A stretch of DNA of 64,000 nt from Dipylidium caninum (Eukaryota > Platyhelminthes > Cestoda > Cyclophyllidea > Dipylidiidae), in the NCBI GenBank assembly GCA_017562135.1, contig QEYB01001685.1, forward strand, positions 868,001 through 932,000, written 5' to 3'. The notes under the pieces were generated by a model. That model saw only the letters and a list, made by a program, of their open reading frames with translations, was not told where the DNA came from and did not search any database. Below, in pieces: positions 23,501 through 36,425 of the stretch (position 1 is the first letter of the stretch; each line of letters begins with the position of its first letter). A program made the position numbers and the translations under genes.

Positions 23501-26500
23501 ATGTGGGGACATATAACAAGAAGTCCTCATTATTGCAGAGTCGTGGAAAATATCGCGCCTCGTTCTCCTCTGATGCGCATTACGGAGGGGTGGGGAGGCT
23601 TTGTCTCCCTTGCGGTTGGCACAGTCCACTTTCTCGTATATATAAGTGCATTCTCATCACTGTTGACTTCCTTCAGGAAATGGGTTCGTGGGTAAATGAC
23701 TTTGCAGTGGGCGAGGAGTGGGGACAGGGGTGTATTTATCCTCAAAATAGTCAGTTTTAAAAGGAAAAAATAGTCGGGCCTTCTGTCAAAACTTGACCTT
23801 TACGGTAAAGTGGAAAAAAATGCACTTTCTGCTATCAGATATTGTCAAAATGTCGAAGTTGTGCAGAAAAAAAGCCTAACACTAGCAGTGAAGATCGCGA
23901 GGCGTAAGTAGTCCCCGAAGGGGTGCAACAGAATGGACTCCATTTTATACATAGACATTCGATTAGCAGACTGTCACACTTCTACTGTAATCCGGGGATC
24001 AGAGCCAAAATGACAGAGTTAAGTAATAATTTGGCCGTCTGTGAGTTGACCACCATAAGATCTATTGGGCGAAGATATGCATCAAGCGCTATGCCGGTGA
24101 ATATCATATTTGGTTTTAAGACCAGCGCAAAGTCGAGACAGTATGCGAGACGACGCTGTTGCTAATTTTTATCGCAAAAGAGGGCAGTACTATGGTCCCA
24201 CTGCCGCTCCTTCTCTCCCCCCTCGCCACCTCTCCTCTGACGCGCTCCCGACTTGGGCACACCAGCCTGCGTTCGGGTATGTCCAAACAGGTGGCCGCCA
24301 CTTACTGACACGTCGGACGCATTGAATGCGCCCATTATCCGCTCCCATCCACACAGCCGAGCGAAATGATTTGTTTACAAGTATGCGTAATTAGAAACAC
24401 TCGAGTTTGGCAGACCACCCGAGTCACTTAGGTGAAATTCTGATTTAAAAAAGATGATGATGAGGCGATCAAAAGGGTGAGCATGCGAGACCAAGCATTA
24501 CATTATACATTTCAAATGTGTGGGAAAAGTTCACGAAGCAAGGCCATTAACCGTACGCAACGAGTGGATAGATCTGTGGTTTAACTTCGTGAGGTATTGA
24601 GAAAGTGATAGACCGGACCAAGAAGACAATTGCTGAGAACGAGGTAGACAAGAATAGGCCTCCATGAGTGAGGAACGGATTGGTGGATTGAGTGAAATAA
24701 AACAGAGACGTGACACTCAAATTTTTTTTGGCTCTCACCCAAAAGCTCGCATAAAACACTTCGCGCCGCCTTGACAGGAGTCAGGGGAAGGGGGAAATGA
24801 TAATTCAGCAAGAATGAAGGTGCTACTGAAGAAAAGTCTTGACGTTAAGGACACTTCCGACAAACCTAAAGGCTTCCTGACACTTACAAGTGTACGAACT
24901 TTCTCAAACGCCGTAGAAAAGTGCGTGAAAAGGGGGCAGTTCGGCTGTTCATAGTCAAAACTCGCCAAAGTGCAGAAATCGTCAGGGCCTAACTTCTCAT
25001 ATTTCAGAAGGTAAAGTCAGAATGTATGGAGTGGGCAAGTCGGGAATGTTAAGTGCTCCGCGGGAGGTGTTCGCTCGCACGCACGCACGCACAAGGCCTA
25101 AATTCAACTTTGAATACCATTTGTTCGTTAAATCACCATACTTTGACCTTCAAAACACAAGGGAGACTAGTATTTTGTGCAAAGAAAAATGGAGGACGTG
25201 AGGTAGGGGGGTTTGGGAGGTCGTTTGTACTTAGTTTGCTCGCTAAATATTTATGAGACCATTTAATTCCCTAACGCAAGATTTATTGTTGGAGCTGGTG
25301 CTCCTACGAGCGACCGCCTGTGGAAATAATAGGAAAAAAAATGAACCCTTCAGGTGGTAAGGTGATAAGAAAGATACTTTCAAAACGTGTCACTTACTAC
25401 GGCGTTTATTTGGGTTGTATAACTAAACAAAAATGGTAATGACAACAAAGGATTTTTCAGGCTAATTAACAACATTAGGTTTGCTTATCTTCGCGGAGTG
25501 AATTAAATGGGAAAATTTTTCACTAAGTAGTAACTAATTGCGTACTAAGTTTAGGGGTCTAAAATTAGAGGAAATAATCCAGTCAGTCCATTTTAAAGCT
25601 AGAGTAAGCAGATTTCTTGAGCAGCGAGAAATTTTATTAGGAGCTCACATTTCATGCCATGGAAAGCAAGTCGTTCAGATAAGAAGGATGATGAATGCCA
25701 CGAATGGAGCAGTGGGGAGCCAACTGGAGGATTTTAGACGTCTATGGCAGGCTATGGCCAGTGAATGAACCATAAATTAAGCAGTCACCAGTAGTGACGC
25801 CGACAAATTACTAGGTAAATATAGGCGTACTTGCATGAGAATGGCAATATCCTCTCTCGCCGTGAGTAGTTCGTCCAAATTGACCGTACCCAAGACATTT
25901 CGGAGGGTAGTCTGACCAAGAAGCCTTGTTGACCGATTGGCATCCTCGACATTCACCACAGCACACACGGGATTGCGGATACGATAGTAGACGACGGCGT
26001 TTACGGCTACGGTGAGGGAGTCCTTAGTTAGGACTTCCTGGGTGGGTACGTTGAAGGTGAAGGTGCGGAGGTCGACGACACGACAGTTGTCCAAGCAGGG
26101 AAGGAGGAAGATTAGACCAGGACCCTGGGCCTCTGAGGCGAATAACCGGCCCAATCGAAATACCACAGCGCGTTCGTAGTGCGCCACGACCTAAGGTGAC
26201 ATGTCAATCCACCGTGAGTACCTCATTACTACTGCCAATCACTTGTTAAATGTCTAGCACTAAAAAAAGATCAAAAACCAAGTAAAAAGGTGTAAGTTTG
26301 GATGTTGACTTCCTTCACCCTCGCTGTCGGTGGTGTGGTTCGGACACCTCATAAAAGCCAGGGGAGAACTGCATCGAGATCATTCAATTCCTCTAGAACT
26401 ATGCCGGGATGAGAGATGCTCGTGAAGAATTATAGAGCAGCGAAAAAGTAAAAGTCCTGCGTCAATTATTCATGAACTCGTAAAGGAGTTGGTGTGGTGA

Positions 26501-29500
26501 AGGACGCATTCTCCGTAGAACCCTAAACATAACAAGCTACAGTGCGTCCCGCCTTTCCCTTTTTTCTCGCCTCTTAGCCTCCGTCGTAGAACACAAAATA
26601 TGGACATAAGATTTCTCCAGCCCGAGTTTGTGCAATAACAAGCTTCATCCCACCCTAAAGTTCCTCATTCGTACGGGGAATGCAGCATCATTCGAGGACG
26701 GTGATTTGGTTCTGAACAGCAATGAACATGTCGGAATTCTGGCTACGATAATTGCCAAGGTTTGAGGGCAGAAATACGCCGAGCAGATGCGAAAACCAAA
26801 GTACCGTTTAATTGACGGCGTTGTTGGTGATAGCCTGAGATGAGAGGTTTCCAACCACGAAGAACACAAAACGTATCTGGAGAGGCTATTTCGTGGAGGC
26901 TGGTTGCCAGTTTACAACCGCTACAAACGCTCCACCGCGTAATCCGCCTTTCAACACAAGCCAGCTGGTGCCAGAAGCTGCTTATATGCTGGTTGTACAA
27001 CCGACATTCCACCATGTATATTTATTTTGAAGTAGACTTGTTACAGGTTAAATAAGTGGATAGAAAGGATGGTTTTAAGGCCCTTAGCCTTGGCAACTTC
27101 AGTGCTCTGCTAAACATTGCATAGTTCTGAGAAAATAAGCCGCAGCATCGGAGGATAACCACCGCCTAAAGCATCGCAACCAATCAAATTCATCGCTTCG
27201 GTCAGGTGGGTAAAACTCGCCTGCTCTCTCCATGAAATGTTCCACTTTTTAAGCACGATTTACACCCAAAAATTATCGCATTAAGGTCTAAAGGCACTAG
27301 GTGTGGAGAGTGAGATGTCGCCAGAATAAAACGAGTCAAGTTGAGTTAAGATTGATTCGCAAGGATCGGCTCGGAGCGGGACCATAAGTCCATGGAAATC
27401 ATCCCCAGCTCGGAAAGATTTCTAGATAGTGAACTTCAGGCTACCGCAGTACCACTTGATGGAGGTCATCTCGTCCACGATGCAACATCTTCAAGCATCA
27501 GTAGAGGCGCTCGAAGAAAGAAATAGGCGGATGAAAGCTCTTTACTTGTCCGGACAAAGGGTAAGCTGTTTGAAAAGGAGATGAGAACATCATCTTGCCT
27601 ACTCTCGTGAGCCTAAGTGGGCAAAGCGAATAACAAGTTTTCTCTCCCTTCTCCAATCCCTTTATTGGGCAGATGTATAAAACCACTCCTTGATGAGTGG
27701 AGGACGGAGAGTTGAGATTTTCCAGAAAAATTTCCTCTTCCAAAAATTTCGCGCTCGACGGCAACTTGTCATGGGCACAAGAGAAACAATTCTCAAATAG
27801 ATTAAAAAGGGAAGGAGCTTGGGTGGGTGCAGATTGCGTGAGTTGCTGGTTGGGACAAAGCCTTAAGCCGTTCCACCATGCAGGCACGTACTCGGTCGTC
27901 ATGAATCTAGTTACGGTGGGCAAGAAAAGTGGATTTGAGCTCTGAAACTATTATCTCCGAACTCGGTCCGAATACCATAAAATGCTATCTGCACTTTCTG
28001 TAACAACGAATACCACAACGCCTCGTGGAAAGGGGATGCCAGTGGTAATTAACCAGCTTTAAACTCCCCACCTCCGCTTCTTGCCATCACACCACGCTGT
28101 CCTTAAGGTGTTTAAAAAACGCCATTTTCGGATACTTGGACGCGGTTAAGGGTTCTTGTTGACAGTTTTACTGCAATTTCTCTACAAACCTTCGAGGGGA
28201 CAGCCTTACTTCAAAACCATTAATCACTTAGCAGCACCTCATCAACTTTCAAGCCATCACGCATGATTTACCAAGTCCAAAATAAAAATAATGGGCAAAG
28301 GAGAGAAAAGAAGTGCCATTCAATCAGGTTTTCTGACGACCTTGGAGACGTTGACATTTGATAAGCCCTATCTCCAAGCTCCTATCTTTCCACCGAATGA
28401 CTTCTACCGAGTCACTCGGAGCGACCTCTTTTGGAAACGCTCCCCTTCTCTTCCGGTTGAGAGGATGGTGTCACGGTAGCAGCTCGACCGGGTCTCGGAA
28501 GAATAACCGTGTCGTGGGGGTGGGGAAGAATGTGTAAAATGAAGTTGGGGGGAAAATTTTCACTCCAACACATACAGACGAACCACGAACAGAGAAGGAA
28601 GTGCATCGGCCTAACTTTCAACTTCCCCTTGTTAAGGGTCCTTAAAAAGCCTACCATACGTAAGGGGAGAAAACAACCTGGGGAAACTGAAAGACCATTA
28701 CATTTTACAGTAGTCTATTTAACGTGGAGTTTATGGGCCCTTCGGCTGAGAGAGACCTCGCTCGTACCACCAACGGGTAACACGACATCGCGTGCGAGTT
28801 ATTTTCGTTCAAATGTCTCGCCGAACTAGGCGCTTGGAGGGTGAAAACAGGAGGCAGCTCGCTCCTCATCTCCTCTTCCGGGGTTTTTGGGCGTCCAGTA
28901 AAGAAGCGACCCTGTTCGTCGTGATTTGTAAAAAGTTTTTCATCTTATCTCCACTTATTTGACATGGAGTGGGCCTGCCTTTTGGAATTCAGAGGTTAAT
29001 CAAGATGTCTCACGAATTTAGTCGAGGGATGTCGACTTTGACCTCGGAGTCACAGGAATAGGCGGTGAAGAAGCCATTACACCCGCTGGGTTGCCGAGGC
29101 AGAGACTGAACTCTCGTCATTTGGCCTTGTAGCCCCTTCATAGTCAAACCTGAGGTTGGGCACAGATGACTGGAGCCAGTTAAGGCGAAGGTTAACACAG
29201 TCTTGACAAGGCCATCTGCACATCTCCTGCTCTGACGCTTTACGGACAAACAATTTGACGAAAGGTGTAAGGTATTAAAAATACTGCAAAGGGAAGGGGA
29301 ATGGGCAGTATAATTTTCACACCCTACCCTAATTTGTAGTTACTTTTCCATTGTGTCTGGGCTGTCAAGGATTCGGGTTAGAGAGAGACCTGAGGAAGTC
29401 TAGGGAGTATTTCACAGTGGTAAAGCACAGTTACGTTTAAAGTGTCAATGCTAATTAAGTACACGAGAGAGAGGAAGAGAAAGAGTAGGACAATAGAGCA

Positions 29501-31401
29501 AAAGTCTCCCCTCATTTTTCGACAGCCCGAGTCCTTTTCTAAACGGGCAAAAAGCAACACCTTAAAGCCTATGTGGGAAAAGGAAGTGACTTTTAAAGTT
29601 TTTTTTCAAGGAGACTAATGGGTGTGAAGGGAAGCATTAGGCTTAAATACCCATGGTTTGGCGACATGACAATTTGTTTTCCCCAATGTAAACGCTCGCC
29701 CACGTCCAAAAAAGGCTAACAAAAAAGGTGCCGCTGCATCTTTAGACGATGGAAGATATGGAATGAAATAGAGGCTTATGTGGCAAATGTTGCCGGACCT
29801 TTTCTTTCTCACTTCTCTTCCTCTATCTCTCCACGCTCTCTGTGCTCTCCTACGACGGAAAAGAGTCTTGGGCCAGAATATTTTGCTAGATTGGGTGTGA
29901 AAATGTCTGAATGAAGGCAGCACTTCTCCTAACTTGCCGCGAGAATAAAACTGCCTTGAGTAGACCAAAATATGGCCTGTTGGGAAGATGGCAATGCTTA
30001 ACAGAGGCGACTCAATCATTCACAAAGCCAGTAGACAAATCGTTAGGCGGGACGTCTTGGGGGAGAAGGCAGGAGATGGTGGCGGAAGGTGGGAAAGGAG
30101 GGAAGTGGGGACGGAGAGGTGGAAGTACTGTCTAGTCTGATTGCTTTGCCGTGCTTTCGGAACACAACCTACCCACCGAGAGTAACGATATCCTAAGAAG
30201 TCAAGTCACACCACCCATGCATTAATTCGTGCTCGGTTGGGACAAATTAATGGCTTTTCATGAGTCGGCACGCACGAAAATATTTGCCCCAAATCGGAGC
30301 CTTCTCCCCATCCACTTTTTGGGGAAAGAAGTCAAACAAGCGGTGTCGACCTTTCCAACAAGATATGATAGCGCAAGAGGGAAGGGAAGTGATCAGTTAC
30401 TGAAATGTGAATTCTTGTGTGCACTGTTGTCATCGTCGGTGACAATTAACCATTTTAGTGACAATTGCGTACACGCACTCGATGCCTCTAATTCGGTAAA
30501 TGTGATGGAAGATGCTTTTCGAAGTTCATTTTCTGTCAAGGAGAGAAGTATAATGGTTCCGTGCCAGGTGGAGGGATCTGCTCCCAGCCCTTCAGGCCAT
30601 GCCACCGTAGGGTCTGGAGCGGGCGAGCGATTAGATTGTAAGAGTGACAAAACAGCCTACTTGTCAGCATATATATACTTGGCTTTAGCCTAAAATGAGG
30701 TAAGGAAATGCACTTGGGCTTACTTTAAAGCAGAATAGGAGGGAGAAAGGCAATGTCAACACGAAGGCAATGAGGGCTAGAATCCTCAGTAGTCGTTCCA
30801 GGAACCATTCCTCATCTGAATGCACCGGCTCAATACGTCTACCGCCTAGAGTGAAGGCTTTGGGAGCAAAGGCTTTCTTTTTGGCACTCTGAGACCCCTT
30901 CTTAGGTTTCACAATCCGGGGCGGGGAGTAGGTGATCACGGTCGAAGCTGTGGATGGCGAGTGTGGATGGGGTGAAGTGGACTCGAGTTTCTCCTCCATT
31001 TCTAGGACCTGTTCCACCAGAGTTCGGTTCTGAATCCTCCATGCCTCCGTACCGAAGCCCTGGCGTTGAATTGCTCTCCCTCCTCCACCTCCTATTCCCA
31101 CCGCGGTAGATGTCCCTCTACCCTCCCCGTCACGATGGTTTTGTCCAGATTTCGACGACCACGAACGCCACATTTCGTCCCCCGTCGGAGTCACCGATTT
31201 GCGACGAATTGTGGTAACCGGGACTGTCAGTCGGTACTCGGAAAGGTCCTGAGGGGCTAAATCCGAGTTTACCGGTAGGGGATTGACACTGATGTTGCCC
31301 GAGCGTAGATTGTAAGTGATGGCCAATGGTGGCTCGACTGTGCCGAGGTTAGGTGCTGGCACTAGAACACTGGGTGTGGGTGACGTCATCACGGCAGCCA
31401 A
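20132..31401 (-). CDS. stomatin / MEC-2-type SPFH (band 7) protein, spliced gene
   Basis: Three phase-0 exons on the minus strand (31401-30724, 26190-25831, 20548-20132) give about 484 aa. The order is a Ser/Pro-rich N-terminal region of roughly 200 aa, a single hydrophobic hairpin (about residues 203-226, with the membrane-kinking Pro in LTLPFSLL), then the SPFH domain starting [16 protein letters not shown]. Family signatures include [37 protein letters not shown] and AAEGEMRAS. Stomatins are inner-leaflet membrane scaffolds that oligomerise, bind cholesterol-rich domains and modulate ion channels. Worm MEC-2 is a mechanosensory example of similar length. The start is the first ATG of the open frame. 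The N-terminal extension is longer than in vertebrate stomatin. Closest paralogue (MEC-2, UNC-1 or STO type) cannot be decided here. Confidence 0.93.
20549..25830. other. intron 2 of the stomatin-like gene
   Basis: 5.3 kb. A 126-codon plus frame at 22991-23371 is rich in basic and hydrophobic residues but has no recognised domain. A (CGCA)n run lies at 25074-25093. No nested gene could be supported. Confidence 0.6.
25831..26190 (-). CDS. stomatin-like exon 2: SPFH core
   Basis: 120 codons, acceptor CTTAG|GTC and donor CAA|GTACGC. It carries [12 protein letters not shown], the GPGL...PC segment and [18 protein letters not shown], all characteristic of stomatin core strands and helices. Confidence 0.95.
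26191..30723. other. intron 1 of the stomatin-like gene
   Basis: 4.5 kb with no recognised nested gene. The 141-codon minus frame at 27498-27923 and the 154-codon plus frame at 30229-30693 lack motifs and start context. Confidence 0.6.
30724..31401 (-). CDS. stomatin-like exon 1: N-terminal extension and membrane hairpin
   Basis: 226 codons from ATG at 31401 to the donor AAA|GTAAGC. About 200 residues are low in hydrophobicity and rich in Ser, Pro, Thr and basic clusters (RRKSVTPT is a plausible kinase site). They are followed by [11 protein letters not shown] and the hairpin ending LLFCFK, where Cys is a candidate palmitoylation site as in family members. Confidence 0.9.
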
Positions 31402-31620
31402 TCAGCGTGAGGACGGGTGCGACATGTGGGTGTCTACACGCGGCGTTTCCAATTATGAAGCTGACCGCAGAAGGTGGATTGATGGCTAAATCCAAGACTG
31501 CGTCTACAGGAAGCCTACTCAGTTGACCTCTTCCACACGGGGAAAACTTTATTATTATGCCGATGTGACCGCAACACTATTGGCTCGCCAAAGGATCAAC
31601 CAATCACATCGCTGGCCGGG
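31402..31620 (-). promoter_or_regulatory. probable 5' flank/promoter of the stomatin-like gene
   Basis: Two CCAAT motifs lie about 175-200 bp upstream of the start codon, one on each strand (ATTGG near 31579, CCAAT near 31600). An AT-rich AATAATAAAG (minus sense) near 31545-31556 could act as a weak TATA element. This is position-based inference only. Confidence 0.3.
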
Positions 31621-34600
31621 ATGATTGTTCTGAGATAGTTTTAATTGGTTCAGCTAAACTCATTTTTCTTTACTCATTAAGTTGAGTAGAGGCAGCATTT
31701 CTCCTCGACTTTGTTTAATATAAATTAGGTCAAGATAAGACTTCTTCAATTACACTTGGCGGTCGCTGTCTGCCTCGCCATCAGGTTTTGTGGAGACAGA
31801 TCCATGCAATTAAAACCTGGGCGCAAATGGATTCACGAGCTATGTAACCGACGACTACTGCCATTTTCTCCGGAAAACAATTTTCCGTGCCTCAATGCAC
31901 TAACTTATAACATAATCTATGGCAGATGGCAGAGCGTGGCCATGTCCACTCACCAGCCAAGGAGAGACAACAAAATGGGATTAGTGAAGGTTGACGAGTG
32001 TATGGAGAAGGAGAGAGGGTTTGAAAAAGTCAGCGGAAGACTGGGAGACAGGATTACTTCAGGCAATAAGTGACTCTCCTCCACCCATACTGCTCACGTG
32101 CCCTACGAGGTTCCAACGCTCTGGCCTTAGCCCTCCCCGCCCACCGCACCTCGTAACTTCGAATTAGAACTGTATTTACGCGTCGAATTTAATATCCACA
32201 TCATAGGCCCCGTAATTAAGGCGAAAAATTTAAATGATATGTTGAAATGGTTTGGCTGGTGGCTGTCCGGTTAGGCAATGGATAACTTAATGTGGTCAAG
32301 GAAATATTTGGCAAGTTTTCACCATTGGTGAACATTTACCAGCACACCGTGGTGGGAGCACACGAACACGGAATCAGACTCAATGAGAGGGGAGAGGAGA
32401 ATTTTGGCAGCTTACCTATCACGATCGGTATGGCGGTCGAAATTGAGAGGGACGAAATGGAAGAGGTCTAAAGAATTTTTTTTATTTTTTCTCCGAGTCG
32501 CGACCGTTCCGAGCTATTTTAATTCTGAAATTCGTTATTTAACCTTGCCAACTCTCAGAATATCCTTACCTATATCTGAAATTATGTATTGGTAAGGTAT
32601 TTAAGGCCTTCCCTCAGACCCATTCGCCAGCACATTCGAAATGCCAACTGGCAGACCAAACGGTACGTGTCAGAGGTGGTGTTTGACTTTTCGTCGACTT
32701 CTGTCAGTCTGCCGAGATGTAAACAAAATAAACATGTTCGGCTCGAGGTTAAGTGCCAAAATGCGGTGATCAGGAGTTGGAAGCCCCATTAAATTTGATG
32801 GCAAAATTTCATCTCCTCTCGGTCAGGCCTGATAACTTCTACTCCGTTGACCGGCCATTCCTACTCTGAAGAGTCAAAGAATTCCGGTGAGACATGGAGA
32901 ACAAAATACCTTGACAATGTTTTTTTCGACCCTTCCAAGGATTTGGTCCGAGGTATGCTTCCACCTGGTAGAGGGATTTTGGCAAGGAAGCGTAGCCCTC
33001 TTCGTTGTGGTTGAAGCTTCTACCAGTTAAGGAGGGCAACGCTATGCTCTAACGCCGCCTAGTTCGGGCAGAAAACCAATGTCATCCTGAGATCACATTC
33101 GCCTTAGGTGATACTCTCAGGCGTCCTTCGACAGGCACCACTTTAATGTGGAAGAACTAAGGGCAATTTGAAGATTTCTGAAACCTTCAACATTCGTATG
33201 CTAGTTAAGTGACCCACTCAAAGGCGAGATGAAAGCGGTGGACCATTCATTGCCTGCAACACCTTTCCTGTCGATCTCATACGCTCCCAACCGTACTCCT
33301 GGCTGCTATTCACCCAGGTCTGGTGAAGCATTTTAGAGAAGAGCGTTTATGGCCCAAAAAACGGTGTAACATCATGACTCTTCCGGTGGTCATGCTCAAT
33401 GAGCATTAAAATGCTAAACAAAAAATGTGGGGGACAGTTGTGGACTCAATGTGCGTGAGCTTACTCGCCTAGAATGCCCTGTGTGTGTATGTTTGTATGT
33501 GTCTGTGTTAATAGAGAAGAGACGAATTTGACTTGAAGGGATTAATTTAAGGGCGACATTTATAGTTGGTAAATGTAAACAATCTCGGTATGTGTATTCC
33601 CGCGCCCAAAGCTCTACATCAACTGTAGGAGAAAATTCATGATAAAAGTGAAATTTCCCTTTACGTCAAAATTTGAAACCGGCAGGTCCATACCGAGGTG
33701 TTTCATAAATGAATAATTAAAAATAAAAAGCCCTCGGCCTTGCTAAAATTTAATTTTTTTGGGTAGACCAGTTTAGGTTGCACGCACGCGAGAATGGCAG
33801 AATGTCAACTGGTGGTTATGGCCTAATTAATTTGGAAGGCACCTTCAATTTCCTCTTCGCCTCGGGGTGACAGCCCACGTCCTCTCTTCATAGGCCTAAT
33901 GAAGACCTGCCTGCACATTCATTCCCATTCATTCATTCATTTAGTCAATCATTCAAGTCGAGAGGAGGGAAGACGCGCACAGAGCGCAGCTGTGCCGCTG
34001 TCGACTGACTCAGTCTACGGGGCGGAAAACGTGAATTTCCGAAGCTGTGAGTGAGTGGAGAACAATGCCCCATTCTTCATCTCGTGTATTATTGCGACTG
34101 TACTGGCTAATGCTCTGGTAAATGGCTCGTCTGCCTGGTCTCTATCCCCTCCTCCCCCTCCAGAACCAAAGAAGACAATTAATCACTCCATTGGAGTGGA
34201 CCTGAGTCTGAGGCGGAGATGAACAACTGGGCAGGAGAGACGAGAGTGATGGGACAGTGCCGTCAAGCAGTGGCAATCGGTGGCTTCTTGGAGACTTTGA
34301 CAGCTTTCCCCTCTACCGGCAGGCATGTATAAACCCATCTGCTTCCCCTTCTTGACGGCACCCACGGTATCACGCCTGAATTCGACACCATTTCCAGCCG
34401 AGTGCCAGCGGGCATTGAAGCAAGGGGACTTCAGGGTGTCTGATAAAGCGTTTCAATGGAGAAGAAACCCACAAATTAGGCAGACGGCGAGACCAAATAC
34501 ACGGTCTGGGCAGCAGGCCATGCCGCGTCGTCAAGTCCAACACTCCACAGGTTCGTTGTATTTATCCTGGGCGCCAAATGATTTTACCGCATTGCTGGCC

Positions 34601-35679
34601 TCGCAGCCCATTATTATACACCTTTCTCGATCCAAATGTCAAGGTAATGTGACTTCATGAAAATCCTCTATGATTATGAGGAAAAGTTGGAATAATAGCA
34701 GTTTTCCTCGAAGTGCAATTACCAAAATGGCTTCGCATTCTAATTCCCCTTCTTAACCTGGTTAAAGGTGTCCTTTTATCTCAGTTGTTTAGAGGTTAAT
34801 AGCATTTATGTTCGGGAGTAATAGGCGCCCATTGAAAATTAAAAAGCACACATAGATTGAATTTTGTGCAGCGAGGGAGGAGAGAATTTACAAGACAGCG
34901 GAGATTAGATTATTCGGGCAAAGGGTTATCGTTGCCCCCAAAAAGTAGGTTTCACATGGTATGTAGGAAGAGTCTCTATGTTCAGAGCATCGTGCAGGAC
35001 GTAGGCTGCTGCCTTACACGTCTCCCACGACAAGCGAGCTTCTCAAGAGAATGGAAAAGACTTGATAAGGCTATTCCTCCCCATGTCTTTTTAGACATTA
35101 TGATTATTATTGAGACTTCCGTTACTACGATAGACTGACAATAAAATGGTTACCTAGGCACCACCACTCACATTTAGTTGACCAGGAGAGAGAGTGAAGT
35201 ATCCTTGACCAAAGGAATCATGTGGAAATTATGACTAAAATTAGGGGATTCAAGTAGATTGTGCAGTTTACTAGGGGATCTTGTTGGCGGAGGGACGATT
35301 TCCATGTGAAGTTTGGTTCCTTTAATTCCTGTTCATGCCTTCGTGGCCTGATCATGTTGAAAATGGCGGTATACACTTGATCTGTCCACAGGACACCGCA
35401 GCACTATACGTAATTATCATATTTTTTGAAAACAGGTGACAGTTTGAAAGACCACGTTGCTCGCTAGTTCCAATTGCCTAACGTACGGGAACCTTTATGT
35501 CCGCCTCCCCTTGGCTTCTGTGTTAACAACTTCTTGCGGTAGAACATCGCGAGTGTCTATTCGAAGTTCTTGAACAGCTAATGGTCCAATGAGTTGTCAA
35601 AATTGGGGTGGAAATGTGGACGAAAAGGAGACACGAGATCGAGAGAAAGAGGCGGAGCTAGAGGGAGATGATTACTTAC
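31621..35679. other. intergenic, nothing recognised
   Basis: Short frames only. A 60-codon minus frame near 34183-34365 follows a Gly/Lys-rich stretch but has no supporting splice partner. Confidence 0.5.
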
Positions 35680-35755
35680 CAACCTGTGAGCCAGCTCTCT
35701 TGCGAACAGTCCATCATCGACCTGTACGGCATTTGTCAGGTTAGACACCAATTCC
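35680..35755 (-). CDS. candidate internal exon, unknown protein
   Basis: 76 bp bounded by an acceptor (CCTCTAAG|G) and a strong donor (AGGTTG|GTAAGT), open in one frame reading ELVSNLTNAVQVDDG...AHRL. Another good donor (GATCCTG|GTAAGT) lies 42 bp further 5' on the same strand, which could define a micro-intron. No family recognised and the gene it would belong to is not assembled. Weak evidence. Confidence 0.3.
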
Positions 35756-35879
35756 CTTAGAGGCGGGATGAGGCGTCGAATTAAAAGCAAAACTTACCAG
35801 GATCTCAGGAGGGAGGGGTATCGAAAGTTGGCAGGGCAAAGATGGAGAAAAGAATTGTGTTTGAAGATTGAGTGGAACA

Positions 35880-36119
35880 ATTCTTCCTCTTCTTCCTCCA
35901 ACATCCCACTCCTGGCATTTCCTCCTCCTTCTCCCAATCAGTCTCATTCTTCCTCTTCTTCTTCTTCTCTTGTGCCTGTCGTCTCCCGTCCCCTCCATTC
36001 ACTTCTTCCCTATTTTCATTCGTCTCCTCACCTACTACTGCTGCTACCAAATCCACCGCCACACCACCACCACCACCACCACCACCACCTCCTCCTCCCC
36101 CCCTCCTCCTCCTCCTCCT
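35880..36119 (+). repeat. pyrimidine-rich and (ACC)n/(CCT)n low-complexity tract
   Basis: TTC/TCC-rich runs followed from 36055 by about eight ACC units and then CCT units. The long frames here on both strands (poly-Pro, poly-Glu, poly-Trp) are artefacts of this composition. Confidence 0.85.
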
Positions 36120-36194
36120 CAGTCTCCCTATTCATGTTGACATGGAGTTTCCTACAGAGGCACCAGAAAATGTTGGTGTTAGGCGGGATGAAGT

Positions 36195-36425
36195 AACGAC
36201 GTTTCAGCCTTGATGGTCTCCCTTTCTCTCCCCCTCTTTCCATCCTCCTGCAGGCCGAGAGAAGGTGATAAGGCAACTCTCACGGTGGGAGGGTCGGTTA
36301 CCGATGGCGAAAAAAAAATATGGCATCCAAGCAAATTTATGTCTCCAAGGAGAAGATGCAAGCAGCATGTCACACACGTCAAAACGTCCTCTACAAGGTC
36401 CTGGCCCATGATGTTGCGAGGACTG
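36195..36425 (+). repeat. dispersed repeat, copy A
   Basis: The reverse complement is present at 42889-43105. Shared blocks include GGCCGAGAGAAGGTGATAAG, TCGGTTACCGATGGCGAAAA, ATGTCTCCAAGGAGAAGATG and CACACACGTCAAAACGTCCT. Roughly 200 bp, diverged by small indels, with no terminal repeats noticed. It may be a short non-autonomous element; class unknown. Confidence 0.8.

Noticed and set aside
35872..36213. Poly-proline, poly-histidine and poly-tryptophan frames
   Set aside because: Products of the ACC/CCT trinucleotide tract; several frames on both strands are open at once.
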